DNA of 43,371 bases, taken from positions 1 to 43,371 of the forward strand of contig JAUNAF010000009.1 of assembly GCA_030527715.1 (NCBI GenBank), written 5' to 3'. Positions 25,303 through 34,197 of this stretch are shown here, piece after piece. The notes beneath the pieces were generated by a model. The model made no database searches, was not told the origin of the DNA, and was given only the letters and a program-made list of their open reading frames with translations. The stretch comes from Eubacteriales bacterium (GTDB taxonomy: Bacteria > Bacillota > Clostridia > Lachnospirales > Lachnospiraceae). The position numbers were made by a program, and so were the translations under genes. Each line of letters opens with the position of its first letter. Position 1 is the stretch's first letter.

Positions 25303-26736
25303 TTAAGGTTCATCCAACAGGATCTGCGCCTCTACATCATAGACGCCAAATATCTTTTTATCTGAAAATACTTTGAAAAACTTTGCACCCTCTATGTATT
25401 CATAGTAGGTAGGCATCGTATTTTCTCTGTTTTCCAGCGCAATGACGAGATAATATTCTCCGTTTGACAGCATCGACGGGAAACAAAAACGGATCCGATG
25501 ATGCTCTGCCGGCTCAATATCTATTTTTTCATCGTAGGTCGTCTTTACGCAGAGGTCCGTGCCCTCCTTATTCTTGATCGAGAAGGCTGCGGAAAAGTTC
25601 TCAATATCCAGCCCCTCAAATTCGTCGAAGCAGACCTCGACCGTCATATGCTCATACGGTGTGAAATGATTGCTCTCCACACCTTCACCGTTGAGCATTC
25701 TGACCTTTTTGACCATGCCGACGTGAGTGCCCCAGTGAGCCAGACAGTCCTTGAAGGTACTCTTCTCAGAGATCTTTGACTTGATCTCCGGCTTCTTCTC
25801 TTCTTCCGCCGGTGCAGCCTCAGCCACAGTCTCTGTCTCCACAGGCTGAGCTTCCTCTGCCGATGCAGCCTCAGCCTCTTTCTCCTGCTTTTCCTTCTCC
25901 TTCAGCTTTTTCTGTTTTTCTTCAGAAAACTTCCGGTAAGTCGTGAAATCTGAGATATCATCCAGATACATGAACTCCGTGTACTGTGCTGTAATGAAGG
26001 TCGGCTCTCCGTCTGCGACGATCTCGCCGTTGTTCATCCAGATACAGCGGTCACAGAAGGTACGCATCATGCTGACGTCATGTCCGACATAAAGGATGGT
26101 AACTCCCTGCTTTTTGAATTCCTTGAACTTGTTAAAGCACTTTGCCTGAAATCTCATATCGCCGACGCTGAGGATCTCATCCACGATCAGGATATCCGGA
26201 TCCACATTGATCGCACAGGAAAAGGCCAGTCTTGCGAACATACCGCTGGAATAGGTCTTTACTACCTGGTGAATATAGTCGCCGATCTCGGCAAATGCGA
26301 TAATATCATCCACCTTCTGATCCATCTGTGCTTTGGTGAAGCCCATCAGTGTGCCGTAAAAGTAGATATTTTCCATACCGGTGTATTCCATATTGAAACC
26401 GGTACCAAGCTCCAGCAGAGAAGAAATTCTGCCGTCTACCTTCACACTGCCGTTCGTCGGCTCAAGGATACCGGTGATGATCTTCAAAAGTGTCGATTTA
26501 CCGGCTCCGTTACGTCCGACCATTCCGAGGATCTCTCCCTCATGAATGTCAAACGTAATATCCGTAAGTGCCTTGAACTCCGTATGGCGCTTCTTGCCGC
26601 TGAGGCTGAAGGCCTCACGCATCTTGTCCATCGGAGTATTGTACATATTAAAAATCTTGTCTACATGGTTGATCGAAATCTTGATCTCCCGCTCAGACAG
26701 CTCTTTTTTTTCTTCCTTTGTCTCTTCTTTTATCAT
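25303..26736 (-). CDS. wzt: Polysaccharide ABC exporter ATP-binding protein with C-terminal Wzt domain
   Basis: Powers export of a lipid-linked surface polysaccharide with the Wzm-like permease. 477 aa: nucleotide-binding domain 20-260 with Walker A GRNGAGKST (74-82), signature YSSGM (162-166) and Walker B DILIVDE (181-187); a highly charged Glu/Lys/Ala linker (270-325); and a Wzt_C-like beta-sandwich domain (about 328-470). In Gram-negative O9a-type systems this extra domain binds the capped, methylated end of the polymer. Simple teichoic-acid exporters such as TagH have a different C-terminus. ATG at 26736, two bases after the wzm stop, is preferred; a TTG at 26754 is an alternative. Followed by the methyltransferase fusion after 14 bp. 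Confidence 0.92.
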   Translation of the reverse strand: MIKEETKEEKKELSEREIKISINHVDKIFNMYNTPMDKMREAFSLSGKKRHTEFKALTDITFDIHEGEILGMVGRNGAGKSTLLKIITGILEPTNGSVKVDGRISSLLELGTGFNMEYTGMENIYFYGTLMGFTKAQMDQKVDDIIAFAEIGDYIHQVVKTYSSGMFARLAFSCAINVDPDILIVDEILSVGDMRFQAKCFNKFKEFKKQGVTILYVGHDVSMMRTFCDRCIWMNNGEIVADGEPTFITAQYTEFMYLDDISDFTTYRKFSEEKQKKLKEKEKQEKEAEAASAEEAQPVETETVAEAAPAEEEKKPEIKSKISEKSTFKDCLAHWGTHVGMVKKVRMLNGEGVESNHFTPYEHMTVEVCFDEFEGLDIENFSAAFSIKNKEGTDLCVKTTYDEKIDIEPAEHHRIRFCFPSMLSNGEYYLVIALENRENTMPTYYEYIEGAKFFKVFSDKKIFGVYDVEAQILLDEP

Positions 26737-26737
26737 C

Positions 26738-27535
26738 CTATACCGTCTCCGCAAAGTGAGGCTTCAGTCTGCCGTAGACCACTCCGCCTATCATCAGCAG
26801 CACTGCCACGAACACCCAGAAATAAATCGTCAGTCTCGGCATCTGCCAGAACCATTTACGACCCAGAATCGCATCTCTGTATCCTTCGATCACATAGAAG
26901 AAAGGATTTAATTTAAACCAGAAATGAACACTTGTGGAAAATCCTTCCAGAGACCACGCAATCGGTGTTCCCCACATACCTGCCAGCAGAAGTACGGAAA
27001 TGATCTGGTTCAGATCTCTGAAAAATACCACAACGGAAGCTGTGATCAGAGAAAGAGAGAACAGCAGCATCACATTCGCGATCATGTAGTAGACCAGCTG
27101 TAAAATATACAGGGTCGGCATGATTCTGAAGATTATGGCGATCGCCAGTACCAGGCAGATAAACAGTGCATGTACAAATCCGGCCGACAGGATCTTGACC
27201 AGCGGCAGGATGTTGATATTGAATTTTACTTTTTTGATCAGATAGCTGTACTCAACAAAGCTGTTGCTCGCTGAGCTGAAAGCCTCTGTCACAAACAGCC
27301 AGGGAACGATACCGCACATAAACCATACTACGTACGGAACGCCTCCCACATCACTGCTGTGAAAGCCGTACTGGAAAGCGACCCAGTAGACGATCATGGT
27401 CAGCAGCGGGTTCAGGATACCCCAGGCAGTACCAAAAAAGGTTCCTGAAAATTTTCGCTGAAAATCTTTGGCAGACAGTGCGATCAGCAGCTGTCTGTCG
27501 GCAAAGATCTCCGATAATATTTTATAAATCCGCAT
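26738..27535 (-). CDS. wzm: Polysaccharide ABC exporter permease (Wzm/TagG type)
   Basis: Membrane channel for export of undecaprenyl-linked polysaccharide. 265 aa with six hydrophobic segments, and the ABC-2 type pattern SAKDFQRKFSGTFFGTAWGILNPLLTMIVYW at the N-terminus and LNPFFYVIEGYRDAILG near residue 220. Start follows GAGGAAG. It lies 60 bp after the epimerase gene; that gap contains two short stems (ggagc/gctcc at 27553-27568 and atccgg/ccggat at 27577-27592). It is coupled to wzt by adjacent stop and start. Confidence 0.93.
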   Translation of the reverse strand: MRIYKILSEIFADRQLLIALSAKDFQRKFSGTFFGTAWGILNPLLTMIVYWVAFQYGFHSSDVGGVPYVVWFMCGIVPWLFVTEAFSSASNSFVEYSYLIKKVKFNINILPLVKILSAGFVHALFICLVLAIAIIFRIMPTLYILQLVYYMIANVMLLFSLSLITASVVVFFRDLNQIISVLLLAGMWGTPIAWSLEGFSTSVHFWFKLNPFFYVIEGYRDAILGRKWFWQMPRLTIYFWVFVAVLLMIGGVVYGRLKPHFAETV

Positions 27536-27595
27536 ATATCATTTCTTCCTCAGGAGCTCTTTCGCTCCGTTTTCTGATCCGGAGATCCGGATGAT

Positions 27596-28714
27596 TTAAT
27601 TGTTTTTCTGCTCATACCAGCTGCGAAGATGCTCCACGATACGCTCACTGGCATGTCCGTCACCGTACGGGTTGACAGCTCTTGCCATCTTATTGTACTC
27701 GCTCTCATCCTCCAGAAGACGCACTGCCTCCTCGAAGATCACATCCTCATCCACGCCGACTACCTTTACGGTGCCGGCCTCCACTGCCTCCGGACGCTCG
27801 GTCTCTGTACGCAGTACCAGTACCGGTACGCCGCAGGCCGGAGCCTCCTCCTGCAGTCCGCCGGAATCTGTCATTACCAGGAAGCTGCGATCCATCAGGT
27901 TGTGCATATCCTCTACATCAAGCGGCTTTACCAGATGTACTCTGTCTGTGCCGTCCAGTACGCGGTGTGCCACTTCCTGAACTGCCGGATTCAGATGTAC
28001 CGGATATACGACCTCGATATCCTCATACTTCTCCACCAGGCGCTTTACAGCCTTGCAGATGTGCTCCAGCGGCTCGCCCAGGTTCTCTCTTCTGTGTGCT
28101 GTCATCAGAATGCAGCGGTGATTCTTCAGATCTACCGCATCCAGATCCTTATCCTTGAAGACATAATCCGGTCTTACAGTCGTCTTGAATGCATCAATCA
28201 CGGTATTTCCTGTCACGAAGACATTCTCGGTGATTGCTTCTCTCTTCAGATTGTTCTTGTTGTTCTCTGTCGGGGAGAAGTGAAGATCTGCCAGCTTACC
28301 GGTCAGATTACGGTTCATCTCCTCCGGGAACGGAGAGTATTTGTCAAAAGTACGCAGTCCTGCCTCAACATGACCTACCGGAATCTGCTGATAGAATGCA
28401 GCCAGAGCTACTACAAAGGAAGTCGTTGTGTCACCGTGTACCAGTACGATATCCGGCTTCTCCTCGATCAGCACCGGCTCGATTTTCTCCAGGATGCTGC
28501 TGGTGATGGTGGTCAGGGTCTGACGCGGCTTCATGATATCCAGATTATAGGCTACCTTGGTGCCAAAGATATCGATTACCTGCTGCAGCATCTCTCTGTG
28601 CTGTCCGGTCAGGCATACCACGCTCTCGATGCCCTCTGCTGCCTCCAGCTCTTTTACCAGCGGACACATTTTGATCGCTTCCGGTCTTGTGCCGAATATG
28701 CTCATTACTTTCAT
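27596..28714 (-). CDS. wecB: UDP-N-acetylglucosamine 2-epimerase (non-hydrolysing)
   Basis: Interconverts UDP-GlcNAc and UDP-ManNAc, supplying ManNAc for wall polysaccharide or teichoic-type linkage units. 372 aa, the usual length. Family marks: N-terminal MSIFGTRPEAIKMCPLV, VHGDTTTSF near residue 95, GHVEAGLRT near 115, EEMNR, and TDSGGLQEEAPACGVPVLVLR with TERPEAVEAG near 290. Start MKVMS (28714) has AAAGGAG upstream; its ATG directly follows the stop of the upstream glycosyltransferase. No UDP-ManNAc dehydrogenase is nearby, so ManNAc rather than ManNAcA is the likely sugar. Confidence 0.95.
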   Translation of the reverse strand: MKVMSIFGTRPEAIKMCPLVKELEAAEGIESVVCLTGQHREMLQQVIDIFGTKVAYNLDIMKPRQTLTTITSSILEKIEPVLIEEKPDIVLVHGDTTTSFVVALAAFYQQIPVGHVEAGLRTFDKYSPFPEEMNRNLTGKLADLHFSPTENNKNNLKREAITENVFVTGNTVIDAFKTTVRPDYVFKDKDLDAVDLKNHRCILMTAHRRENLGEPLEHICKAVKRLVEKYEDIEVVYPVHLNPAVQEVAHRVLDGTDRVHLVKPLDVEDMHNLMDRSFLVMTDSGGLQEEAPACGVPVLVLRTETERPEAVEAGTVKVVGVDEDVIFEEAVRLLEDESEYNKMARAVNPYGDGHASERIVEHLRSWYEQKNN

Positions 28715-28715
28715 G

Positions 28716-29786
28716 TCATTTCTCCTTTTCAAACAATGCAAGGTTTTTTTGTATCATCCTGTAACGTTCTTCCCACGTACTGCTCTTTAAAAAAGTCTGC
28801 TGCTGTTCTGCATCATAGCTGCAGTTTTCCTGTCTCATGAGACTTCGCACTGCCTCCAGATACTCTGTCTGTGTTGTGTAAAAAGAAACAAAGGGTGAAA
28901 ACTGTCTGATTTCTTCATAATATATTGAGATCACCGGCTTTCCCATGCTCACATACTCATAGAGCTTGACCGGATCCACATCGCGGATCAGATCATTAAG
29001 AACAAAGGGCATCGCCAGAGCATCCATCTCCTTTATGGCATCCCACAGTCGTTCATGTGCCACCACACCGTGATGTATCAGGCGCGGATGATCGGGTATC
29101 TCCGTTCCGGAGACCGGACCGAAGAGATGATAGGACAGCTGCGGAAATTCTTCCAGACTTTTCATCAGCTTCTGAAAATCAAACCACTCGGAAATCGTTC
29201 CGAAATAACCGATATGATACTCTTTTTTGTGACTCTCTCTTTTTTCGGGTGTATGCAGTCCCTGATTCAGGAAACCGTTTCTTATCAGAACCGTCTTCCC
29301 GGCACCGCCCTTTTTCTCCAGCTTCTGCTGCAGTCCCAGACTGCTCGCAAAGATCAGATCCGCTCTTTGGGTCAGCTCGCTCTCCGTAAGCTGAATCTGC
29401 CGTCGGATCCTTTCATCCGGACACAGTGCCATATGATTGTCCATACAGTCATAGACGATCCTGCCATGATACTTTTTATCGATATATCTGTACAGCAGCG
29501 GATGTCCGATCCAGATCAGATCATACTGCTTCAGATCACCCATGGCTCTTCGAACCAGTCTCCTCTGAAGATGAAAGATGACACGGCTCTTATCCCGGTA
29601 AGGCAGCCAGGCAAAAGCTGCTCCGCGCTTCGGCTCCGGCCGGTCTGTCTGAAGTGCCTGCTTCTGAAACACTTCCTTCCCCCAGACGACTCGAACCTCA
29701 TGATCCCCGGAGAGTTTTTCCGCAAGGATCTGCGGTCTCTGCCATATCCAGTGCCAGTCCACACCCATAAGATATAATATTCTCAT
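28716..29786 (-). CDS. TuaH-like glycosyltransferase (GT4/GT1 type)
   Basis: About 356-aa GT-B enzyme. N-terminal WHWIWQRPQILAEKL resembles the teichuronic acid enzyme TuaH and the third domain of the giant fusion protein at 21761-25288 (FRFQRPQHFASRF), so the two are probably paralogous modules. C-terminal donor-site pattern DPVKLYEYVSMGKPVIS near residue 270. Start MRILYLMG (29786) is chosen by similarity to the module's usual beginning; the ribosome site (AAGGAA) is rather far away, so the start is less sure. Its sugar is unknown. It is coupled to wecB. Confidence 0.85.
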   Translation of the reverse strand: MRILYLMGVDWHWIWQRPQILAEKLSGDHEVRVVWGKEVFQKQALQTDRPEPKRGAAFAWLPYRDKSRVIFHLQRRLVRRAMGDLKQYDLIWIGHPLLYRYIDKKYHGRIVYDCMDNHMALCPDERIRRQIQLTESELTQRADLIFASSLGLQQKLEKKGGAGKTVLIRNGFLNQGLHTPEKRESHKKEYHIGYFGTISEWFDFQKLMKSLEEFPQLSYHLFGPVSGTEIPDHPRLIHHGVVAHERLWDAIKEMDALAMPFVLNDLIRDVDPVKLYEYVSMGKPVISIYYEEIRQFSPFVSFYTTQTEYLEAVRSLMRQENCSYDAEQQQTFLKSSTWEERYRMIQKNLALFEKEK

Positions 29787-29881
29787 GTCTATGTTCTTTT
29801 GTTTCCTTCCATATTTTGGGGACAACTACAACGCTATATCATAACATATGCATATTTAAATTGCAACAAACCCGCTCTATT

Positions 29882-31849
29882 CTAGCGTCCGAACAGCTGA
29901 TAATACTGGATCTGTCGATAGGTATCCAGGAATTCATTGTTCTCTGTATGGTAGTGCCAGCTGCCATCTGCAGTCTGATAGCCAATACTGTTGACGACCG
30001 GCACATTCTTTTCAAGTTCCAGCAGATAATCGGTATACTCTGAATGAAGTCCAAGCTGATCCAGCATCTCGGCACTGAGATAGTTCAGACTCAGATCTTT
30101 CTCTTTGCATTCCTCTTCTGAACGATAATTTGTCCAGATCACATAAGGTGTGACCTGACGCTTCTGCAAAGTTCCGAGATCGTTGATCTCTCCCAGGGTT
30201 TCCTTCAGGAACTCTGTATCCAACGTCGGCTGATGATCACCGAACATCACGATCATCACCGGCTCATCTGTCTTTGAGAAATAACTGATCAGTTCCTCAA
30301 ACGCCTTATCCGACTCATTCACCAGTGTAAGATAATTCCAGGCCTCACGATACTTGGTCAACGGCTCCCCTGCTTCCACCAGAGGTACCTGCTTTTCAAA
30401 GTTTTCCGCATATCCTCCATGATTCTGCATCGTCACATTGAACAGGAACAGCGGCGCAGTTTTATTTTCAAACATGCGGATCACCTGACGGTAGTCATAG
30501 CTGTCCGATGCGCACCATCGGATCCGATCCACGTCATCCAGATCCTCCATGCCCACGAACTGCTGAAACTGAAATCCGCTGTATACCTTTTCGCGGTTCC
30601 AGTTTGCCTTATTGTAAGGATGGAAGGCAATGGTCTCATATCCGAGGTCGTTGAACACCTGCGCCATATTGAATACTCCGTCCATGCTGTACTGCATATA
30701 CGGATAGACACCGGTATTGAAATTCGACATGGAGTTTCCTGTCAGGAATTCGAACTCTGAATTGCAGGTTCCCCCTCCGTAGACCGATGTGTAAATATAT
30801 CCCTTCTGAACATATCCTTCCGTATTCTGAATTCTGGACAGGTAGTTTTCCGCACCGATCTCACCAAAAATACTGAGATCTGCCAGGGATTCGTTCATGA
30901 TCACCAGCACATTCGGCTGAATATCCTTCTTTTCATCCCCGGATGTTTTCTCTTCGCTCTCCTCGTAGGAATCCAGCAGCTCCTCTACTTTGTCCTCGGA
31001 ATAACCTTCCGGTTTTCTGACATAGCTGTCCTGGATCAGGCTGGTAAAGCTGACCGGTGCACCATACTTTTTATAACTTTCCGTCGGATTCCAGCCGCTT
31101 ACATGAATGGAAAGCTGATCAAAAAACTGTGTATTCAGCGTTCCGTAGCTCATGCCGAAGATCAGGATCGCCGCCCCTGCCAGACCGGCGATACGCATTT
31201 TGTAGGTTGTCTTCTTTTCCTTTAATGCCGGAAAACAGCTTAATAACAGACAGCAGATCAGGAATCCATAGATACCCACAATGATCGAATTGCTGAGATC
31301 ATAAGTATATCCGCCGGCCACTTCTGCTGCCGTATTGGCAGCCAGAATATCTGACGGCAGAAGCGGATTGCCTCGGTAGAGCAATACGTAATGATTCACC
31401 AGACCATAGATCACTCCACAGAGATGTATCAGGAACCGGGCGATCCGTATATTTGCGGTAACTCCCAAAAAAATCAGTTCCAACAGAAGAAATATCCCAT
31501 AGTTCAGCAGCAAATATGCCGGCGCAATATGAAGCACATTTTCATTCCAGATCACTTCCTCTATGACCAGCGCTGCCGCCGGCGCGATCAGCAGATACAG
31601 TATCTTATATCCGCTTCTCGTAGTCGGAAAGCGAAATCTGTCTGAGCGTGTTCTGTATATAAAACAGGCAATCAGCAGAAAATAAAATACCGTAAATACC
31701 GCAAATTTCCATCTGGTGCCGAAAATATTCACTTCGAGAAAGTTTTTGAAGCAGTAAAGATAAAATGCTGCTCCAAGAAGAAGGATCAGGATCATTCTGA
31801 TTCTTCCGATCAGTTTTGACTTTTCCATAGTTGTTGACTCTTTGTTCAT
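29882..31849 (-). CDS. LTA-synthase-like phosphoglycerol transferase (sulfatase superfamily)
   Basis: Membrane-anchored enzyme that moves phosphoglycerol (or another phospho-alcohol) from a lipid to a glycan outside the cell. 655 aa: about five N-terminal helices (15-240), then an extracellular alkaline-phosphatase-fold domain from about 310. Active site: NVLVIMNESL with E320, the nucleophile T361 in GGGTCNSEFEFLTG, NHGGY near 477, and the metal pair D538-H539 in MFGDHQP. This looks like the LtaS/MdoB-type group rather than a true sulfatase, because Thr replaces the formylglycine Cys/Ser. In this operon it probably decorates the polysaccharide with glycerol phosphate. Start follows AAGGAAAG. 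Confidence 0.9.
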   Translation of the reverse strand: MNKESTTMEKSKLIGRIRMILILLLGAAFYLYCFKNFLEVNIFGTRWKFAVFTVFYFLLIACFIYRTRSDRFRFPTTRSGYKILYLLIAPAAALVIEEVIWNENVLHIAPAYLLLNYGIFLLLELIFLGVTANIRIARFLIHLCGVIYGLVNHYVLLYRGNPLLPSDILAANTAAEVAGGYTYDLSNSIIVGIYGFLICCLLLSCFPALKEKKTTYKMRIAGLAGAAILIFGMSYGTLNTQFFDQLSIHVSGWNPTESYKKYGAPVSFTSLIQDSYVRKPEGYSEDKVEELLDSYEESEEKTSGDEKKDIQPNVLVIMNESLADLSIFGEIGAENYLSRIQNTEGYVQKGYIYTSVYGGGTCNSEFEFLTGNSMSNFNTGVYPYMQYSMDGVFNMAQVFNDLGYETIAFHPYNKANWNREKVYSGFQFQQFVGMEDLDDVDRIRWCASDSYDYRQVIRMFENKTAPLFLFNVTMQNHGGYAENFEKQVPLVEAGEPLTKYREAWNYLTLVNESDKAFEELISYFSKTDEPVMIVMFGDHQPTLDTEFLKETLGEINDLGTLQKRQVTPYVIWTNYRSEEECKEKDLSLNYLSAEMLDQLGLHSEYTDYLLELEKNVPVVNSIGYQTADGSWHYHTENNEFLDTYRQIQYYQLFGR

Positions 31850-31879
31850 CTTTTTCTTTCCTTACCGTTTTCTAAAATT

Positions 31880-32803
31880 CTATATGTTCGACTCGCGCGT
31901 ATCGGAATTCTCCGGAATTCCCTTCTGCACGAGATAGATCTCACAGGCTTCCACCGTGCGCTCCATCACAAATCTCAGGCGCCGGTATTCATTTCGATAG
32001 CTTCTCTTCGTCGCTGTTCCGCTCTCATGAAATACTCTCATAGACGGATCATACACGATCCTGTACGCTTTCTCTCTGCAGCGTCTCGCCAGCAGATACT
32101 CCTCATAGAAAAATCTGGTCTCCGGAGCAAAGGCTTTTTTCTCCTGCTTTATGAAGGCAGGCGTAAAGATCAGACACGCCCCAAAAGGAATGATCTGAGT
32201 CTGAGTCTTGGCGTACCTCTCTGACTGTGCCAGCCGCACTGTCGTCTGCTGCCTCTCCATCCGCCTCATCTGAAATGACAGAAGCGGAAAAAGCACCGGA
32301 TACAGTCTCAGACCAAGGCGGTTGCTTCTGATCGTCCGCCTTGTCTCCTCCTTCGTCCGAAGTCTGGTGTCCAGAGGATTCTGATGTTCTCCGGTGCCCT
32401 GCCGGATAATATCCGGTCCGAGCACATGTGCTCTCTGCTTTTCATAACTTTCATATAATCTTTGTGGAAAATCCTTCTGTGGAAACTCAATGTCATTGTT
32501 CGCCACAATGATAAATCCGGCGTTCTGCACCTCGCGTGCATATCGGTAGCCGAGATTGTTTGCATAAGAAAAGCCGCCGTTCTCTTCCACTCTGAGGACC
32601 TGCAGCCTCTCCATTCCCTGATATTTTTCTGACAGCTTCTGTCTCTCTGTCTCCGGCCGGTCAACATCGTTGTCCATCACCACGATACGGATGTTTTCCT
32701 GCTGATCCATCTCAAGAATGGATCTCACACACTGCTCCGTCACAGACAGATCCCCGTAATGGAGAATGACAAAGCTGATCACTGCTTCATTTCTGTTTTT
32801 CAT
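31880..32803 (-). CDS. GT2 family glycosyltransferase (rhamnosyltransferase-like)
   Basis: 307-aa GT-A enzyme. N-terminal VISFVILHYGDLSVTEQCVRSIL and VVMDND, then NGGFSYANNLGYRYA and an ANND metal/donor motif (near 105), with FYEEYLLARRC later in place of the usual acidic E-D pair. This pattern is common in WbbL/RfbN-like rhamnosyltransferases, but dTDP-rhamnose genes are not present in the window. The start ATG directly follows the stop of the upstream GT2, with AAGGAA as ribosome site. Confidence 0.88.
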   Translation of the reverse strand: MKNRNEAVISFVILHYGDLSVTEQCVRSILEMDQQENIRIVVMDNDVDRPETERQKLSEKYQGMERLQVLRVEENGGFSYANNLGYRYAREVQNAGFIIVANNDIEFPQKDFPQRLYESYEKQRAHVLGPDIIRQGTGEHQNPLDTRLRTKEETRRTIRSNRLGLRLYPVLFPLLSFQMRRMERQQTTVRLAQSERYAKTQTQIIPFGACLIFTPAFIKQEKKAFAPETRFFYEEYLLARRCREKAYRIVYDPSMRVFHESGTATKRSYRNEYRRLRFVMERTVEACEIYLVQKGIPENSDTRESNI

Positions 32804-33805
32804 CTATTTTTCCTTCCTGCTCATCACCCGTGCTGCAGGATAAATCAGGCGTGTTCTGATCAGCAGGATCAGCAGCTTTACTGCTGCCTTCTGCGCAAAA
32901 GGGATCTCCAGTGAGGAACACAGCCTTGTTTTCTTATTCTTATAATATTCCGGAAAATATCCGGTGATGATCCGAACGATGAACTGTGCCGCTTCCCGAA
33001 GCTTTTCCGGAGAAGCTCCTGCTGCCAGCTGAAAGAAACAGGTGGCACAGATCCTCAGCACAAACAGTTCAAAAAATTCCGGACTGTTGACGATTCCGCT
33101 CTTTTTTGCCTGCACAATGGCATTTTCCAGAGCCTCATAGGGCAGCCGGTACGTTCTCAGACCGCTGAACTGATGCATGGCTGAGCCCTCATGCTGCACA
33201 TAGTAATATCCTGCCTTTTTCAGCGTTTTGATATTTTCACATACCCCGCTGAAAAACAGAGAAATCGGCATATCTTCCCCGCGCACACCCGGGCAGAAGC
33301 GAATCGCATGCTTCTCCCAGAGTTCTCTTTTGTACAGATGTGCACAGACTGCCGAAATCCGGAATATCCATTCCTCATGTTCAAATTTTTTATATTCTCC
33401 CGGTACGATGCACTCAAGAACCTGACCGTCCTCAGTGACCTTCGTCAGTCCGCAGACCACCATATCCGCCCGATTCTCCTGTGCCGTCCGCACCAGCTCC
33501 TCTATGTAGGTTTCCTCCACATAGTCATCCCCGTCCACAAACGTGAGATAATTTCCGGTCGATGCATCCACACCGCGGTTTCTTGCAATGGAAACTCCGC
33601 TGTTCTCCTGATCAAATATGACCATCCGCGGATCCTTATCCGCCATCCGATGCAGGATCTCTCCTGTCCGGTCCGAGCTTCCGTCATTGATCACAAGGAT
33701 CTCCAGATCCGCATATGTCTGTTTCTGCAGGGAACGAATGCACTTAGCAATATATTTTTCCTGGTTATATGCCGCAATAATTACGGAGACCTTTTTCTGT
33801 TCCAT
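32804..33805 (-). CDS. GT2 family glycosyltransferase (EpsJ/capsule type)
   Basis: 333-aa GT-A enzyme with VSVIIAAYNQEKYIAKCIRSLQKQTY at the N-terminus, INDGSSD (near 40), NRGVDASTGNYLTFVDGDDYV with the DGDD metal motif (near 90) and a C-terminal hydrophobic stretch (LLILLIRTRLI) that may associate with the membrane. Start MEQKK (33805) has GAGGA upstream; it overlaps the end of the DUF2304 gene upstream only if the longer frame is taken. Substrate unknown. Confidence 0.9.
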   Translation of the reverse strand: MEQKKVSVIIAAYNQEKYIAKCIRSLQKQTYADLEILVINDGSSDRTGEILHRMADKDPRMVIFDQENSGVSIARNRGVDASTGNYLTFVDGDDYVEETYIEELVRTAQENRADMVVCGLTKVTEDGQVLECIVPGEYKKFEHEEWIFRISAVCAHLYKRELWEKHAIRFCPGVRGEDMPISLFFSGVCENIKTLKKAGYYYVQHEGSAMHQFSGLRTYRLPYEALENAIVQAKKSGIVNSPEFFELFVLRICATCFFQLAAGASPEKLREAAQFIVRIITGYFPEYYKNKKTRLCSSLEIPFAQKAAVKLLILLIRTRLIYPAARVMSRKEK

Positions 33806-33813
33806 AGGTATCC

Positions 33814-34197
33814 TCAATCTTTTTTCTCTTCCGCTGCTGTCTTCTCCTCTTCCTTCTTGTCATCCTTCATCTGATGAGAACGAAGTGCCACCTCTGCAGA
33901 AAGCACGGTGACTTTTTCTTCCAGCTGTGATACCAGAATAGACAGCGTGAATATCTTCTCCATCATGAAAAAGATCATGATCAGAAAGATCAGATTTGCG
34001 GGCGAGATCACGCCCAGCTTTCCGGTAAGCCAGTAGGCTGTTTCCGGGAAAAATCCGAGCACAAAAAGAATCACTGCAAAAAAGATCCAGAAGATCGCAT
34101 CCTCCATCTTTACCTTCAGCTTGCGAATCTTATAAAGGATCCAGATCGCAGTACTTCCTGCTGCGATCAGTAAAAGTATTCTAAGAGTTGTGGACAT
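33814..34197 (-). CDS. DUF2304 small membrane protein
   Basis: 127 aa with three hydrophobic segments (about 5-22, 33-52 and 65-85), then a predicted coiled coil and a very charged Lys/Glu tail. Matches the DUF2304 pattern; such genes are often found beside GtrB/DPM1-like glycosyltransferases. Here it overlaps the end of the GtrB-like gene by 17 bp, so the two are likely produced together. It may anchor or assist that enzyme; function is not established. Confidence 0.82.
   Translation of the reverse strand: MSTTLRILLLIAAGSTAIWILYKIRKLKVKMEDAIFWIFFAVILFVLGFFPETAYWLTGKLGVISPANLIFLIMIFFMMEKIFTLSILVSQLEEKVTVLSAEVALRSHQMKDDKKEEEKTAAEEKKD

Noticed and set aside
27629-28840. 403-codon plus-strand open frame
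   Set aside because: It is antisense to wecB, with Cys/His/Leu-rich shadow composition and no recognisable domain.
31880-33805. Assignment of the GT2 genes to rhamnose transfer and of the operon to a rhamnan
   Set aside because: The NND-type motifs are suggestive, but there are no dTDP-rhamnose genes in the window and GT2 sugar specificity cannot be read from sequence.
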